From assembly GCF_030269485.1 (NCBI RefSeq), contig NZ_BSTL01000037.1, positions 1 to 64,000 on the forward strand: a stretch of DNA of 64,000 nucleotides. The letters are read 5' to 3'. The stretch's first letter is position 1; every line of letters begins with the position of its first letter. This DNA is from Actinoplanes sp. NBRC 103695. GTDB taxonomy: Bacteria; Actinomycetota; Actinomycetes; Mycobacteriales; Micromonosporaceae. Below, in pieces: positions 34,901-43,108 of this stretch. The notes beneath the pieces were generated by a model. It was not told the DNA's origin. It saw nothing but the letters and a program-made list of their open reading frames with translations, and did no database searches. The translations under genes were made by a program, and so were the position numbers.

Positions 34901-36012
34901 GCGTAGGCGGGGCGGAGCCGCCGGATCACCTCCATCTGCCCGGCGCGGGTCTCGTCGGGGGCGAAGCCGAGAACGCCGACGCCCCACTTGTGGTCGCCGA
35001 GGGCCGCGGCCGCGCCAGTGAGCATCTGCTCGGTGCGGCGCGCGTCGGCAAGCGCCAGCGCCAGGAATGGCAGGCCCCCGGCCTCCGCCACGGCGGCGGC
35101 GAAGCCCGGCTCGTCGCTGACCCGCGTCATCGGACCCTGGGCGACCGGCAGGTCGATGCCGAGCGCCTCGGCGAGCGGGCCGCCGGGGGCGAGCAGGGCT
35201 GCCGCGGTCTCGTCGGTCGCGGCCGACCGGATCGCCCCGAGGACCGCGCGGACAGCGGCGCCGGTGTCGGCCCAGCGGCGGGCGTATCCGGCGGCGAGGA
35301 CGCCGTCCGGCCCGATGCCGAGCAGGTCGCCGCGCAGGCTCCGCAGCCCGCGCAGTCCGGCGGCGATGACGGTCTCCGTGCCGTCCATGCGCGCGACCGC
35401 GGCGCGCGCATCGTCGGGTAGGTCGGCCTCGGGCATGAGCAGAAGTTGGCTGTCGAGAACGACGCCGGCCGCACCGCCGGTGACGGCGGCCGCGGCGGTC
35501 CGCGGGCCGATGCCGCCGGCCGCCCATACGGGCAGGTCGCCGACGCCCGCGGCGATCAGGCGTTGCAGCAGGACGAAGGTGCTCAGGTCGCTGACCCGGC
35601 CGGCGGATTCCATGCCGCGGGCGATCAGACCGTGTGCCCCCGCGTCGGCGGCCCGGTGGGCCTCGTCGACGCTGGTGACCTCGACCAGCACGGTGTGCTC
35701 GGCGGTCAGGCCGGCGACCGGCCAGGCGGAGTCGGCGGTGAGCACGACGACCGCGAGGTGGCCGCCGGTGGCGTTCAGCACGTCCCCGGAGGTGGCCGCG
35801 CACTGTGCCGGGACGCGCACCCCGACCGGCCCGCCGGCGAGGGCGGCGGCCTGCCGTAGCAGACGCAGCGACCAGGGGGCACCGGTGTCCAGGTCCAGTA
35901 CGGCCGTGGCGCCCGCCGAGGTGGCAGCGGCGGCCAGGTATGGGCTCGGCTCGATCCCTGACCCCCCGGTGAGGACCAGAACGGGCTCGAACGGTGGGGA
36001 CGAGGTGCTCAT
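28984..36012 (-). CDS. Iterative lipid/polyketide synthase subunit A: (NMO-like)-ER(PfaD)-KS-AT-ACP-ACP-KR
   Basis: 2342 residues from ATG 36012 (GGGAG upstream). Residues 1-275 are a degenerate nitronate-monooxygenase-like TIM barrel (WAAGGIGPRTAAAAVTGGAA kept, flavin-site GxEAGG lost). Residues 285-610 form the PfaD-type FMN enoyl reductase (GIDLPVAQGPMTRVSDEP, EGAECGGHVGPRASFPLW). KS is at about 643-1080: DAACASSLAALDAA with Cys near 835, EAHGTGTVVGDRTEL, GSVKSQIGHTKCAAG. AT is at about 1190-1490: GHSYGELVAL and ACAFHSPV, malonyl-type. Two ACPs lie near 1640-1720 and 1745-1825, both LDLEADLSIDSIKRAEV. KR is at about 1860-2342: VLVGGARGIT, LFGSIAAAYGNRGQSDYAAA. DH is missing and is supplied by subunit B. 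Confidence 0.92.
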   Translation of the reverse strand: MSTSSPPFEPVLVLTGGSGIEPSPYLAAAATSAGATAVLDLDTGAPWSLRLLRQAAALAGGPVGVRVPAQCAATSGDVLNATGGHLAVVVLTADSAWPVAGLTAEHTVLVEVTSVDEAHRAADAGAHGLIARGMESAGRVSDLSTFVLLQRLIAAGVGDLPVWAAGGIGPRTAAAAVTGGAAGVVLDSQLLLMPEADLPDDARAAVARMDGTETVIAAGLRGLRSLRGDLLGIGPDGVLAAGYARRWADTGAAVRAVLGAIRSAATDETAAALLAPGGPLAEALGIDLPVAQGPMTRVSDEPGFAAAVAEAGGLPFLALALADARRTEQMLTGAAAALGDHKWGVGVLGFAPDETRAGQMEVIRRLRPAYAIIAGGRPAQAKVLEDEGIRTFLHVPSPGLLRQFLQAGSRRFVFEGAECGGHVGPRASFPLWEAQLTVLEEFLEDNGNTEIQVFFAGGVHDARSAAMVAALAAPLARRGVRIGVLMGTAYLFTEEAVRHGAIQPLFQREAIRAERTALLETAPGHATRCLRTRFVDDFHELRSGLEDAGVEHRQIWEKLEMLNVGRLRLASKGLRRHDGHLVAVDEAGQAQDGLFMAGQVAVLRDTVTTVADLHADVTEGARRLLAARVAEPDEEPVAVADPLDIAIIGMACVFPGSADLPGYWRTILSGADAVTEVPADRWDAGTYYAPEVGPGQAGRISVSRWGGFIDPVPFDAIRYGIPPSALASIDPTQLLALEVSQQALADAGYAYDAAGADHSRTGVVFGAEAGGDLAGATSLRALLPAYIGELPAQLDEQLPVITEDSFPGVLANVIAGRVANRLDLGGPNFTVDAACASSLAALDAACKELATGGSDLMICGGADLHNGINDYLMFTSAHALSPTGRCRTFDSSGDGIALGEGVATVVLKRVADAERDGDRVYAVIKGLGGASDGRALGLTAPRAEGQRRALDRAYAMAGISPREVGLVEAHGTGTVVGDRTELETLTRLYTEEGAEPGSCALGSVKSQIGHTKCAAGLAGVIKAALALHHGIKPPTINLSRPNPAWSADRSPFVFHTEARPWAAPAAERVAAVSAFGFGGTNFHAVLAAHPAGARPRHARQDWPAELFCFRGADREAAHRGVRRLVERAGQRAASLRELAARWAAESDARTGPVRIAVVAHDVDELTTLLGRALAGDDSPRHGLIQPPEHTGDPGRVAFLFPGQGSQRPGALADLFVAFPELHHYLDLGRDWADLLFPPTAFGAEAEQAQKDLLRDTRNAQPALGVGGLAVDHLLRRVGVRPDLAAGHSYGELVALCVSGAFDPATLLALSRERAAAILAAAGDDPGTMAAVSATPSQIEQVLTAAGMAGAVVVANHNAPAQTVISGATAAVKAATAALTAAGLTARAIPVACAFHSPVVAAGSESFARVLAESTIASPAGEVWANRTAAIYPSDADGVRAELAAQIAAPVRFVDQIEAMYAGGARVFVEAGPGQVLTGLVGAVLGDRDHLAVAVDGRSADGLTALLLAIGRLACAGVPVNTGWLFHGRSAPATRPDGPPRPVWTVDGHLVRDPNGACLPGGLRPARRISEEILMTTTSQPAADGPGALLADYLRTTRELITSQREVMLAFLGRQPIAAYPSAESMPAMLVPEIIAEAAAAPVSPAPAAMPIPALRPAFDVQYAVLAVISDRTGYPAELIELDLDLEADLSIDSIKRAEVAGEVATRLGLTVDGDEAQLEELVRARTVRAMVGWLDSRINGAGADVAALTAAPGTGVAVAGAALDVHSAVLTVISDRTGYPAELIELDLDLEADLSIDSIKRAEVAGEVVTRLGLAGGSDETELEDLVRARTVRAMVDWLDGRINGAPAAATAGAPDFFEPAPADAGAGIAPQRLVPVWRAAEGHGGTAALAGARFLVTGGSAACGALAGLLAEAGAAVITGDDQDVDGVVLLDGLSGTGAPILPGAFPLLRRALAGGARWILAAGRPGTRTDGLRGLFRTIAREYPSATVRWVEVDATVEDDAVAPLLLAELGETATVPVVRRGPASRFRDDLEPQGLGALADGGAGPAGDGAAEARALGLGPDSVMVLVGGARGITPWFARVLASAARCRIELVGRTPLHDGPAGPDLPAGMDKAALRSELARRGMRSPAEIDRVAGAVLAAREVEATIAELRDLGAAVNYHAVDVRDAEATRQLITKIHDEYGRIDGVVYAAGIIEDKLIADKDPESFNRVYRTKVDGAATVLCALTECAAQPAFVVLFGSIAAAYGNRGQSDYAAANDALDSLGERWAGSTGHRLVTIHWGPWAPGAGHGGMVTPELMQAYARRGIDLIDPEEGALSLLRELAWGEAGSVVYTAAGWRE
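30590..31016 (-). repeat. Identical 112-bp direct repeat encoding the cores of the two ACP domains
   Basis: Bases 30590-30701 and 30905-31016 are identical by eye and 315 bp apart. They encode the stretch from DRTGYPAELIELDLDLEADL through SIDSIKRAEVAGEV in both ACPs, while the flanks differ. This points to tandem duplication with recent sequence homogenisation. Confidence 0.85.
31291..31304 (-). promoter_or_regulatory. Internal ribosome site and ATG inside synthase subunit A
   Basis: On the coding strand AGGAG (31304-31300) lies six bases before an in-frame ATG (31293), at the AT/ACP boundary (RRISEEIL-MTTTSQPAADG). It would start a 769-residue ACP-ACP-KR protein. It may be a working internal start or the scar of two genes fused in frame. 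Confidence 0.5.
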
Positions 36013-36115
36013 CAGACTCCCGCTTCGTGGGCAGGGTACAGCGAACCGGACGGCGCACAGATCGACGCATTGACATGCGCGGATCTAACGCTGCGTGAAG
36101 CGTAAGGGCGGCCGG

Positions 36116-36152
36116 TTACGGTGCCGTAAACAAAGTCGATGAACAAAGTCAA
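36116..36152 (-). promoter_or_regulatory. Candidate promoter and operator of the lipid-synthase operon
   Basis: On the minus strand TTGACT (36152-36147) could be a -35 box; about 16-17 bases downstream lies the weak -10-like TTTACG. The latter overlaps a 14-bp inverted repeat TTACGG-TG-CCGTAA (36116-36129). A direct repeat AACAAAGTC occurs twice between 36129 and 36150. The distance to the ATG is about 105 bases. The -10 box is poor, so this is tentative. Confidence 0.35.
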
Positions 36153-36443
36153 CTTTCCACCCGGCGACAGGCGCCGTGGAGCAGCACTTATATCGCCTAT
36201 GATCGCAGCGCCATACCGTCATGCAGATGACACCAGAGTATTGGTTGCTGAAAGCAATGAAGCCCGAAGTCACTCTAGGTTAGTGACACCTGAATGGCCT
36301 CGATGCTTACCCGCTGGTAGCACCGCTCTTGATCAAGCACGCCCGGTGAGCGATGGTCTACTCGCGGTCATGAATCCCGTCGCGGTGCCACGACACGGTG
36401 AACACGCGCCCGTCCACACCGGACGCAGGGGTCCGGGAACGAC

Positions 36444-36473
36444 GACGCCCCGGCCGCAAGCGGCCGGGGCGTC
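36444..36473. terminator. Strong hairpin terminator downstream of the subtilase gene
   Basis: GACGCCCCGGCCGC and GCGGCCGGGGCGTC form a perfect 14-bp stem separated by AA, 13 bases past the stop of the minus-strand subtilase. No U-tract follows, as is common in actinomycetes. The rest of 36153-36443 holds no recognised gene. Confidence 0.75.
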
Positions 36474-36486
36474 GCGATCGATGGAC

Positions 36487-37725
<1,239 letters not shown>

Positions 37726-37885
37726 CTGGTTCTCCTACTCAGGATCACGCCCGGCCCAGCACGGCATCGTCGCATAGCGGCCCGGAGCAACAGCCGGTCG
37801 CGTCTGCAATCCCATAGACGCAGAACGATCGGTCAATGCCTGAATCGTAGTCAAGTCGGGGCGAGCCGGTGAGATAACGGTTCAT

Positions 37886-38160
37886 CTATATCGACTCATC
37901 GAGGCAATTGCCGTCCGGCAACTGTTCACCGTGGACACATGGGCTGCGCTGGGGGTGTCGTGCGGCCCGCCGGGCCGGGGCGGATTCGTGGCCAGGTACC
38001 AGGTTGCGTTGTCCGGCAGGACGGCCGGGTCGGCCGGGTCGGTGGTCGCGACCACGAGGCGGGTGTTTCCGTCGGGTCCCCATCAGCCGAGCTGGGCGTC
38101 GGTGGCCCACCAGGTTTCAGGGTGCCCGTCACGGAATTTTCGCTGGACCGGGTGCCGGCC
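37886..38160 (-). pseudogene. IS701-family transposase, C-terminal remnant
   Basis: The minus frame reads KFRDGHPETWWATDAQLG, a TGA stop, then WGPDGNTRLVVATTDPADPA and NATWYLATNPPRPGGP. IS701 transposases carry ETWWATDAxLGxWGPxGxTRLVVATxDPATLPxxxTWYLATNLPxPG here. The in-frame stop and lack of the rest mark it as dead. Confidence 0.7.
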
Positions 38161-38260
38161 GCGGGGATCGCAGGGCCGCCCCACGGCACGGCCCGGGCGG
38201 CGTCCTGCCGCACCGGTCCCACGGTGCCGTCTGACGACCCGGTACGCCGGCCTCAGCGAG

Positions 38261-40552
38261 CTACTCGGAAGTGTCTGGCGCGCGTTGAGCCGCGATCCAG
38301 CCGGCGACCTGGGTTCGCGAAGTGAAGCCGAGTTTGGTCAGGATGTTGCGGACGTGACTCTCCACCGTGCGCTCGGAGATGAACAGCCGGGTGCCGATCT
38401 CCTTGTTGCTCCGACCGTCGGCCACGAGCCGCGCGACATCGAGTTCGCGCCGGCTGAGAGTGCCCGGGTTCGATTGGACTGCCGGCGCTGTTGCGATGGG
38501 TGCGCGCAGGGCGAGCCTTACCGCAGCCTCTCGGCTCAGTTGCCGGCCGGCGTGATAGGCCGAGTTGAAGGTCGCCACACCGAGCGCTGCGGTGGCTGAC
38601 CGGGTGGCCAGCGCCAGCGCCGGCGCCACGCTCGGGAGGACAGTGGCTCCGATCTCGGCGCGGAGGCTCTCCATCGCGCCGAGAAGTTTCGCGGCCGGCT
38701 GCGGCCTTCGGTCGGCCGCGGCGCAGCACCCGAGCGCGCCGAGGAGGTAGCACTGCGCCACCCGGTCGTCGATCTCGTGGGCGATCCGCAGGCCTTCGGT
38801 AAGCCACTGCTCGGCATCCCTGAAGGCGCCCGATCGGAGCGCGGCATAGCCCTGGTTCATCAACATCATGCCGAGGCTGTAGAAGTCGCCGGTCTCACGG
38901 CTGAGCCGGGCGCCTTCGGCGGCCGCCGTCGTGGCCGCGGCGAGGTCACCGTCGGCAAGGCTCTTGAGTGCCTGGGCCTGGTACGTCATGAGGGAGGTGC
39001 CCGGATCGTTCAGCGTGCCGGCGATGGCCCGGGCTTGATCGAGAAGTCGTTGTGCGGACCCCTGGTCGCCGCGCCCGGTAGCGGCGATCGACGCCATGGC
39101 GAGAATCTGCGACAGCGCGTCCGGCCGTCCGGCCGCGCGGGCCACGGTCACACCACGATCGAGTACGCGGGTTGCCGCATCCTTGTCGTTCTGGATCACG
39201 CCCAGGAAGCCCCGCGCGAAATACGTCCAGGGATCGCCGACGTGGCCCGTCAGTAACTCGTCGAGCCAGCGCACCCCCTCGGTCGTCGCACGGGTGATCC
39301 AGTACCAGATGAGAGCCGTCGCCACGCCGGCCGCGCGGTGGAGGTCGTCACGGTCGATGCACGTTCGCAGTGCGGCCCGGATATTGTCGATCTCCAGGTC
39401 CAGCCACGCCAGCGACGGCAGCAGGCGGTACCGGCCGGTCACGGCGAACTGCTGACATCGGTCCAGGTAGTAGTCGGCGCAGCGCAGCTCCACGGCATCC
39501 TCGTCGCCGGACTCACGCAGCTTGCGCCGCGCATACTCTCGCATCGTTTCGGGCAACCGGTAGCAGGCGAGCCCGGCGGCATCCTCCTTACTCAGAAACG
39601 ACTTGTCCAGCAATGCTGACAACAGGTTCAGCGCCTGGGCTGCCGGCAGGTCGTCGGCGCAGCAGACGGCTTCCGCATCATCGAGCGTGAATCTGCCGGC
39701 GAACACACACAGCCGCATCAACAATGTCTGCTCGGCCGGTGTGAGCAGGTTGTAGCTCCACTCGGTCGCGGTGTACAGGGTTTGGTGGCGTGGCAGCGCC
39801 GCCCGGTTGCCGCCGGTGAGCAGCTCGAACCGGTCACTCAGCCGATCGCGGATCTGCTCAAGGCTCAGCGCCCGGGTCCGCACCGCCGCCAGCTCGATGG
39901 CCAGCGGCAGTCCGTCCAGCCGCCGGCACACGTCGACCACGGCAGCCCGGTTCGCCTCGGTCAGCTCGAAGCGGCCCGTCGCCGCGGCAGCCCGCACGAC
40001 GAACAGCCGGACCGCGTCGTTCAGGCCCGTCCGGGCGAGTGGCTCGGCGTGCGACGGCAGATCCAGCGGCGGCACCGGCAGCACATGCTCGCCCGCCACC
40101 GACAGCGGTTCCCGGCTGGTCGCGACCACGCGTACTCCCGGCGCGGCTCGGAGCACCTCATCGGCCAGCCGCGCCGTCGCGTCGAGCAGGTGCTCGCAGT
40201 TGTCGAGCACCAGCAGCAGTTCCCTGTCCCGCAGGTACGACCGCAGCAGATCCACCGGCTCGGTCGAGGCCTGGTCACGCAGGTCGAAAGCGGCCATCAC
40301 CGCATTCGGCACCAGCACCGGGTCCCGGACGTCGGCCAGTTCCACCAGCCAGGCGCCGCCGGGGAGAATCCGCCCGAGATCAGCGGCAATCCGGACCGCC
40401 AGGCGCGTCTTGCCCACCCCGCCGGGGCCGACCAGGCTGACCAGGCGCGCGGCGGTCAGCAGCCTCCTGGCCTCCGCCAACTCGGCACGGCGGCCGACGA
40501 AGCTCAACGTTTCGGCAGGCAGGTTGCCGGATCGTCGGGCAGACGCGGCCAT
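38261..40552 (-). CDS. Large NB-ARC/TPR regulator with C-terminal LuxR helix-turn-helix
   Basis: 763 residues from ATG 40552. The NB-ARC ATPase core has Walker A in RLVSLVGPGGVGKTRLAVRI (residues about 37-56), Walker B in RELLLVLDNCEHLLDATARL, and sensor regions VVATSREPLSVAGEHVLPVP and GLPLAIELAAVRTRALSLEQ. A helical repeat part covers about 350-680. The LuxR HTH is at about 695-760: LSRRELDVARLVADGRSNKE, IGTRLFISERTVESHVRNIL. This is the ATPase-LuxR regulator type common in actinomycetes, often acting on secondary metabolism or unlinked targets. The target is not apparent. It is divergent from the small ORF/membrane gene pair at 40627-41252. Confidence 0.9.
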   Translation of the reverse strand: MAASARRSGNLPAETLSFVGRRAELAEARRLLTAARLVSLVGPGGVGKTRLAVRIAADLGRILPGGAWLVELADVRDPVLVPNAVMAAFDLRDQASTEPVDLLRSYLRDRELLLVLDNCEHLLDATARLADEVLRAAPGVRVVATSREPLSVAGEHVLPVPPLDLPSHAEPLARTGLNDAVRLFVVRAAAATGRFELTEANRAAVVDVCRRLDGLPLAIELAAVRTRALSLEQIRDRLSDRFELLTGGNRAALPRHQTLYTATEWSYNLLTPAEQTLLMRLCVFAGRFTLDDAEAVCCADDLPAAQALNLLSALLDKSFLSKEDAAGLACYRLPETMREYARRKLRESGDEDAVELRCADYYLDRCQQFAVTGRYRLLPSLAWLDLEIDNIRAALRTCIDRDDLHRAAGVATALIWYWITRATTEGVRWLDELLTGHVGDPWTYFARGFLGVIQNDKDAATRVLDRGVTVARAAGRPDALSQILAMASIAATGRGDQGSAQRLLDQARAIAGTLNDPGTSLMTYQAQALKSLADGDLAAATTAAAEGARLSRETGDFYSLGMMLMNQGYAALRSGAFRDAEQWLTEGLRIAHEIDDRVAQCYLLGALGCCAAADRRPQPAAKLLGAMESLRAEIGATVLPSVAPALALATRSATAALGVATFNSAYHAGRQLSREAAVRLALRAPIATAPAVQSNPGTLSRRELDVARLVADGRSNKEIGTRLFISERTVESHVRNILTKLGFTSRTQVAGWIAAQRAPDTSE

Positions 40553-40626
40553 GCCCCGAAGGTACTACGACCGCCACTGATTCGATCTTGCAGGTCGGGT
40601 TCAGTACTGACTCCGTACTGCCACGG

Positions 40627-40758
40627 ATGGCCACGCCCGGCACCGTCCCTACCGTGGCGGACATGCCAGTTCAGCGTCCGGTCCAGCGAGTCGAGATCAG
40701 CTTCGTCGATGCACCACCGACGGCCGCCGCATCACCACAACTCGACGGAGACATCTGA
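40627..40758 (+). CDS. Short ORF (43 or 31 residues) coupled to the membrane-protein gene
   Basis: ATG 40627 (or ATG 40663) opens a frame MPVQRPVQRVEISFVDAPPT then AAASPQLDGDI that ends in TGA overlapping the next start (TGATG at 40756-40760). There is no good ribosome site and no family match. It may be a leader peptide, a small protein, or a chance frame. The overlap is the only support. Confidence 0.3.
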   Translation: MATPGTVPTVADMPVQRPVQRVEISFVDAPPTAAASPQLDGDI

Positions 40759-41252
40759 TGAAAGCCGCAACAACTCATCCGTCACTCGATCACAGCCCTG
40801 CACCGCGTGAACTGCCCCTGCGGCGCCTGCACCTGCTGCGACTGGGGTACTTGATACTCGGCGGCGGTCTGGTGGCGTACAAATGGCCCCTCCTGTTCAA
40901 CCACGACCAACCGTGGCCGGTGATGACCAGCGTGGTCACCTGCATGCTGGTGGCGATGTCCCTCCTCGCCTTGCTCGGACTGCGGTATCCGGTACAGATG
41001 CTGCCGATCCTGCTGTTCGAGGCGGCCTGGAAACTGATCTGGCTCGCAGCCGTCGCATTGCCACTGTGGCTGGACGACAAGATGGACCCGGACACCTGGG
41101 CATCAACCACGGAGATCCTCTGGGTCGCCGTCATCCTGGCCATCATTCCCTGGCGGTACGTCTCCTCGAACTACCTGGTCAGGCGCGGCGACAGGTGGCG
41201 CGAAGACGCCCAGCGCACCCGAACCCGGCCTCCCTCAAACGCCCGGACCTGA
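40758..41252 (+). CDS. Four-helix integral membrane protein, unknown function
   Basis: 164 residues from ATG 40758 (GGAGA 7 bases upstream). Hydrophobic segments: LLRLGYLILGGGLVAYKW (about 26-44), VMTSVVTCMLVAMSLLALLG (54-73), LPILLFEAAWKLIWLAAVAL (81-101) and TEILWVAVILAIIPWRYV (117-134). The tail is basic and hydrophilic. The layout resembles DoxX/DUF-type actinobacterial four-TM proteins, but no motif allows a firm name. It is divergent from the LuxR regulator, which may control it. Confidence 0.65.
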   Translation: MKAATTHPSLDHSPAPRELPLRRLHLLRLGYLILGGGLVAYKWPLLFNHDQPWPVMTSVVTCMLVAMSLLALLGLRYPVQMLPILLFEAAWKLIWLAAVALPLWLDDKMDPDTWASTTEILWVAVILAIIPWRYVSSNYLVRRGDRWREDAQRTRTRPPSNART

Positions 41253-41351
41253 CGACCCTCGGGATCGATCAAGTGCCCGCGATCGACGCGGGATCGTCCA
41301 GCACCCGCAGCTGCGCAGCGAAGATGCGCAGGCGAGGAGCACGCGCCGTCG

Positions 41352-41465
41352 CCCAGCGGTTTCCTCACAGTCAGCGTCGGAGTCGCAACGGCTGTCCCGG
41401 GCGGCGGTCTCGCCAAGGAAGACCTGGTCCGGGTCGCCGACGTGTCTCTACACCTACCGGACAGC
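41352..41465 (+). pseudogene. GGDEF (diguanylate cyclase) C-terminal fragment
   Basis: The plus frame reads PSGFLTVSVGVATAVPGGGL then AKEDLVRVADVSLHLPDSRP. GGDEF domains end VTVSxGVAxxxPGxxxxxEDLLRxADxALYxAKxxGRN. The active-site GGDEF half is absent. The rest of 41253-41592 shows nothing else recognisable. Confidence 0.5.
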
Positions 41466-41592
41466 CGTCCACCGCGCGTCAAACCGGCAGGATCGTTGGC
41501 CCCGACGATCACCGGCCCACGCGGACATGCCGAGTTGAGTGCACTCGCCTCGGGTCCCTGTGTTTGACGGACTGAGACGACGGGGCTCCGCG

Positions 41593-42402
41593 ATGGATAC
41601 CGTGGCGGAAACTCGTTTGTTTCCGCCGTCGGGGGCTGGTTCGATGGCGTCATGCCGGTCGATCAAAACGGTAGCCGACTTTCGCCACGACGGTTTCGTC
41701 GTAATCCCCAATGTCTTGTCTGACGAGCAGATCGCGGCGGGTCAGCATTTGGTCGCCAATCTCCTCGCGGCGGACCCTGCCCCCGACGGACACGTCGGCC
41801 CCCATTTTCTGTGGCCACGTTTCCCGGCGGATGGGCATCCGCTGCTCGCCTTCTACCGAGAGGTGGGGTTGTCGCGATTGGCCGCGCAGCTGCTGCGGTC
41901 GGATCTTGACGTGCAGGAGCCCGACTTCGCGCAGGTCGCGATCACTACGCCGCCGTGGCCGCACCGGCCGGGCGGCCCACACGTTGACGGCCTGACACCG
42001 GGCGAGGCTGACGGTCGTCCAGGAACTTTCACCATGTTGGCCGGCATTTGGCTGACAGACCATCGCCAGGAGGACCGCGGCAATCTTTGGATGTGGCCAG
42101 GTACGCACGTACGCTTCGGCCGGTATCTCGCCGAGCGCGGAGCCGATGCCCTGACCCGGGTCGAGGACATGAACGACGGGCCTTACCCCAGGATCGAACT
42201 GGGAATGCCGACGCAGGCCACCGGAGCAGCCGGAAGCGTTCTGTTCGCGCATTACCTGCTGGCCCATAACGTCGGCAATCATGACGGCGCCACCGGAGAC
42301 GAACGCCGCGAAACCATCTACTACCGTCTGCTGGCCACCGGCCATCGTGATCGATGGCGCCAAGCAGTCACGGACCCGCTCGCAGAATTCCGCTCAAGCT
42401 GA
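41593..42402 (+). CDS. Phytanoyl-CoA dioxygenase (PhyH)-family Fe(II)/2-oxoglutarate oxygenase
   Basis: About 269 residues from ATG 41593; ATG 41644 (after a GGGGG run) is a plausible later start that removes a disordered leader. FRHDGFVVIPNVLSDEQIAA is the standard PhyH opening. The metal triad is visible as HVDG (PGGPHVDGLTPGE) and the distal His in FAHYLLAHNVGNHDG, followed by RRETIYYRL, the 2-oxoglutarate Arg. Expected chemistry: hydroxylation of a small molecule, substrate unknown. There are no operon partners; the downstream bases are transposase and regulator debris. Confidence 0.8.
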   Translation: MDTVAETRLFPPSGAGSMASCRSIKTVADFRHDGFVVIPNVLSDEQIAAGQHLVANLLAADPAPDGHVGPHFLWPRFPADGHPLLAFYREVGLSRLAAQLLRSDLDVQEPDFAQVAITTPPWPHRPGGPHVDGLTPGEADGRPGTFTMLAGIWLTDHRQEDRGNLWMWPGTHVRFGRYLAERGADALTRVEDMNDGPYPRIELGMPTQATGAAGSVLFAHYLLAHNVGNHDGATGDERRETIYYRLLATGHRDRWRQAVTDPLAEFRSS

Positions 42403-42409
42403 CCGCGAC

Positions 42410-42517
42410 AATCTCGGGATCCGTACAGGGAATGCCGCCCGCGACTACGAACGCGACCCGAGCGTGTCCGAGGAACTGATCCGCTGGGCCGATATCAACC
42501 AGATGCTGCGCCGTAGC
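42410..42517 (+). pseudogene. IS5-like transposase tail fragment
   Basis: The frame reads NAARDYERDPSVSEELIRWA then DINQMLRR. DDE transposases of the IS5 type end with xxRDYERxPxxSExxIxWAxIxxMxRRL. About 36 codons remain, directly after the PhyH stop. Confidence 0.45.
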
Positions 42518-42610
42518 CTCGCTGCTGTCACCGGCTGCCACCCATGCGCCGATCGAGCGCTTCCTGTCCCGCCCCGGCGGCGTCAGCGCCGTACCCGACC
42601 TCCAAGGCCA

Positions 42611-42766
42611 CTCTCCCCCTCGGCCGACCGTGAACGCGAGATAACCGCACTGGCGGCGCATGGCTTGTCGAAAACCGAGATTGGAGGCAGATTGTTCGTA
42701 TGTCCTCTTACCATGCGCACATATGTCCACTTGGCGATGACGAAGGAGAGGGCACGCGACCGCGCC
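42611..42766 (+). pseudogene. NarL-type response regulator, HTH remnant
   Basis: LSPSADREREITALAAHGLS, KTEIGGRLFVCPLTMRTYVH then LAMTKERARDRA follows the LuxR/NarL output-domain pattern (LTxREREVxxLVAxGLSNxEIAxRLxVSxxTVxTHVxxxMxKLxARDRA). The receiver domain is absent and several conserved residues are replaced. A histidine-kinase remnant lies at 43090-43575 on the other strand. Confidence 0.6.
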
Positions 42767-42883
42767 TCAACTGGTCGGCGACATTTCCATCCGAGTCGCC
42801 ACAATGAAGACTCCTTGGCCGGGCCCGCCGCCGTCGAACTACAGCTCACTGTGGTTCGACGGCGGCGGGAAGATTCCGCCTTG

Positions 42884-43108
42884 CTACATGAACAAGGCGT
42901 CCTTCACAACCTCCATGTAGAAGCGCGAGCTGCGAATCAGATCCTGATCACGGTCGACAACCAGGACAATGACGCCGCGCTCAGCTTTCCCGTCCTCGTC
43001 GTAGAAATGCCACTCCCCCCACACCTCGTCGGCCACCACCACCGAATGCACAATCTCGGCCTGGACCGTCGGCCGCTGCTCGAACCTCATCACCTGGTTG
43101 AGCCGCAC
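42884..43108 (-). pseudogene. NTF2/SnoaL-like protein, C-terminal fragment
   Basis: The frame contains QAEIVHSVVVADEVWGEWHF, YDEDGKAERGVIVLVVDRDQ then DLIRSSRFYMEVV. This resembles the last three strands of NTF2-fold proteins (xxGxVxRxRxYxEPV ending). The N-terminal helices are missing. Its 5' end overlaps the truncated histidine kinase out of frame, indicating a deletion junction near 43110. Confidence 0.5.

Noticed and set aside
33278..36076. 932-codon minus-strand frame overlapping synthase A in another frame
   Set aside because: Arg/Gly/Ala-rich translation with no domains; the overlapping frame encodes recognisable NMO and KS domains.
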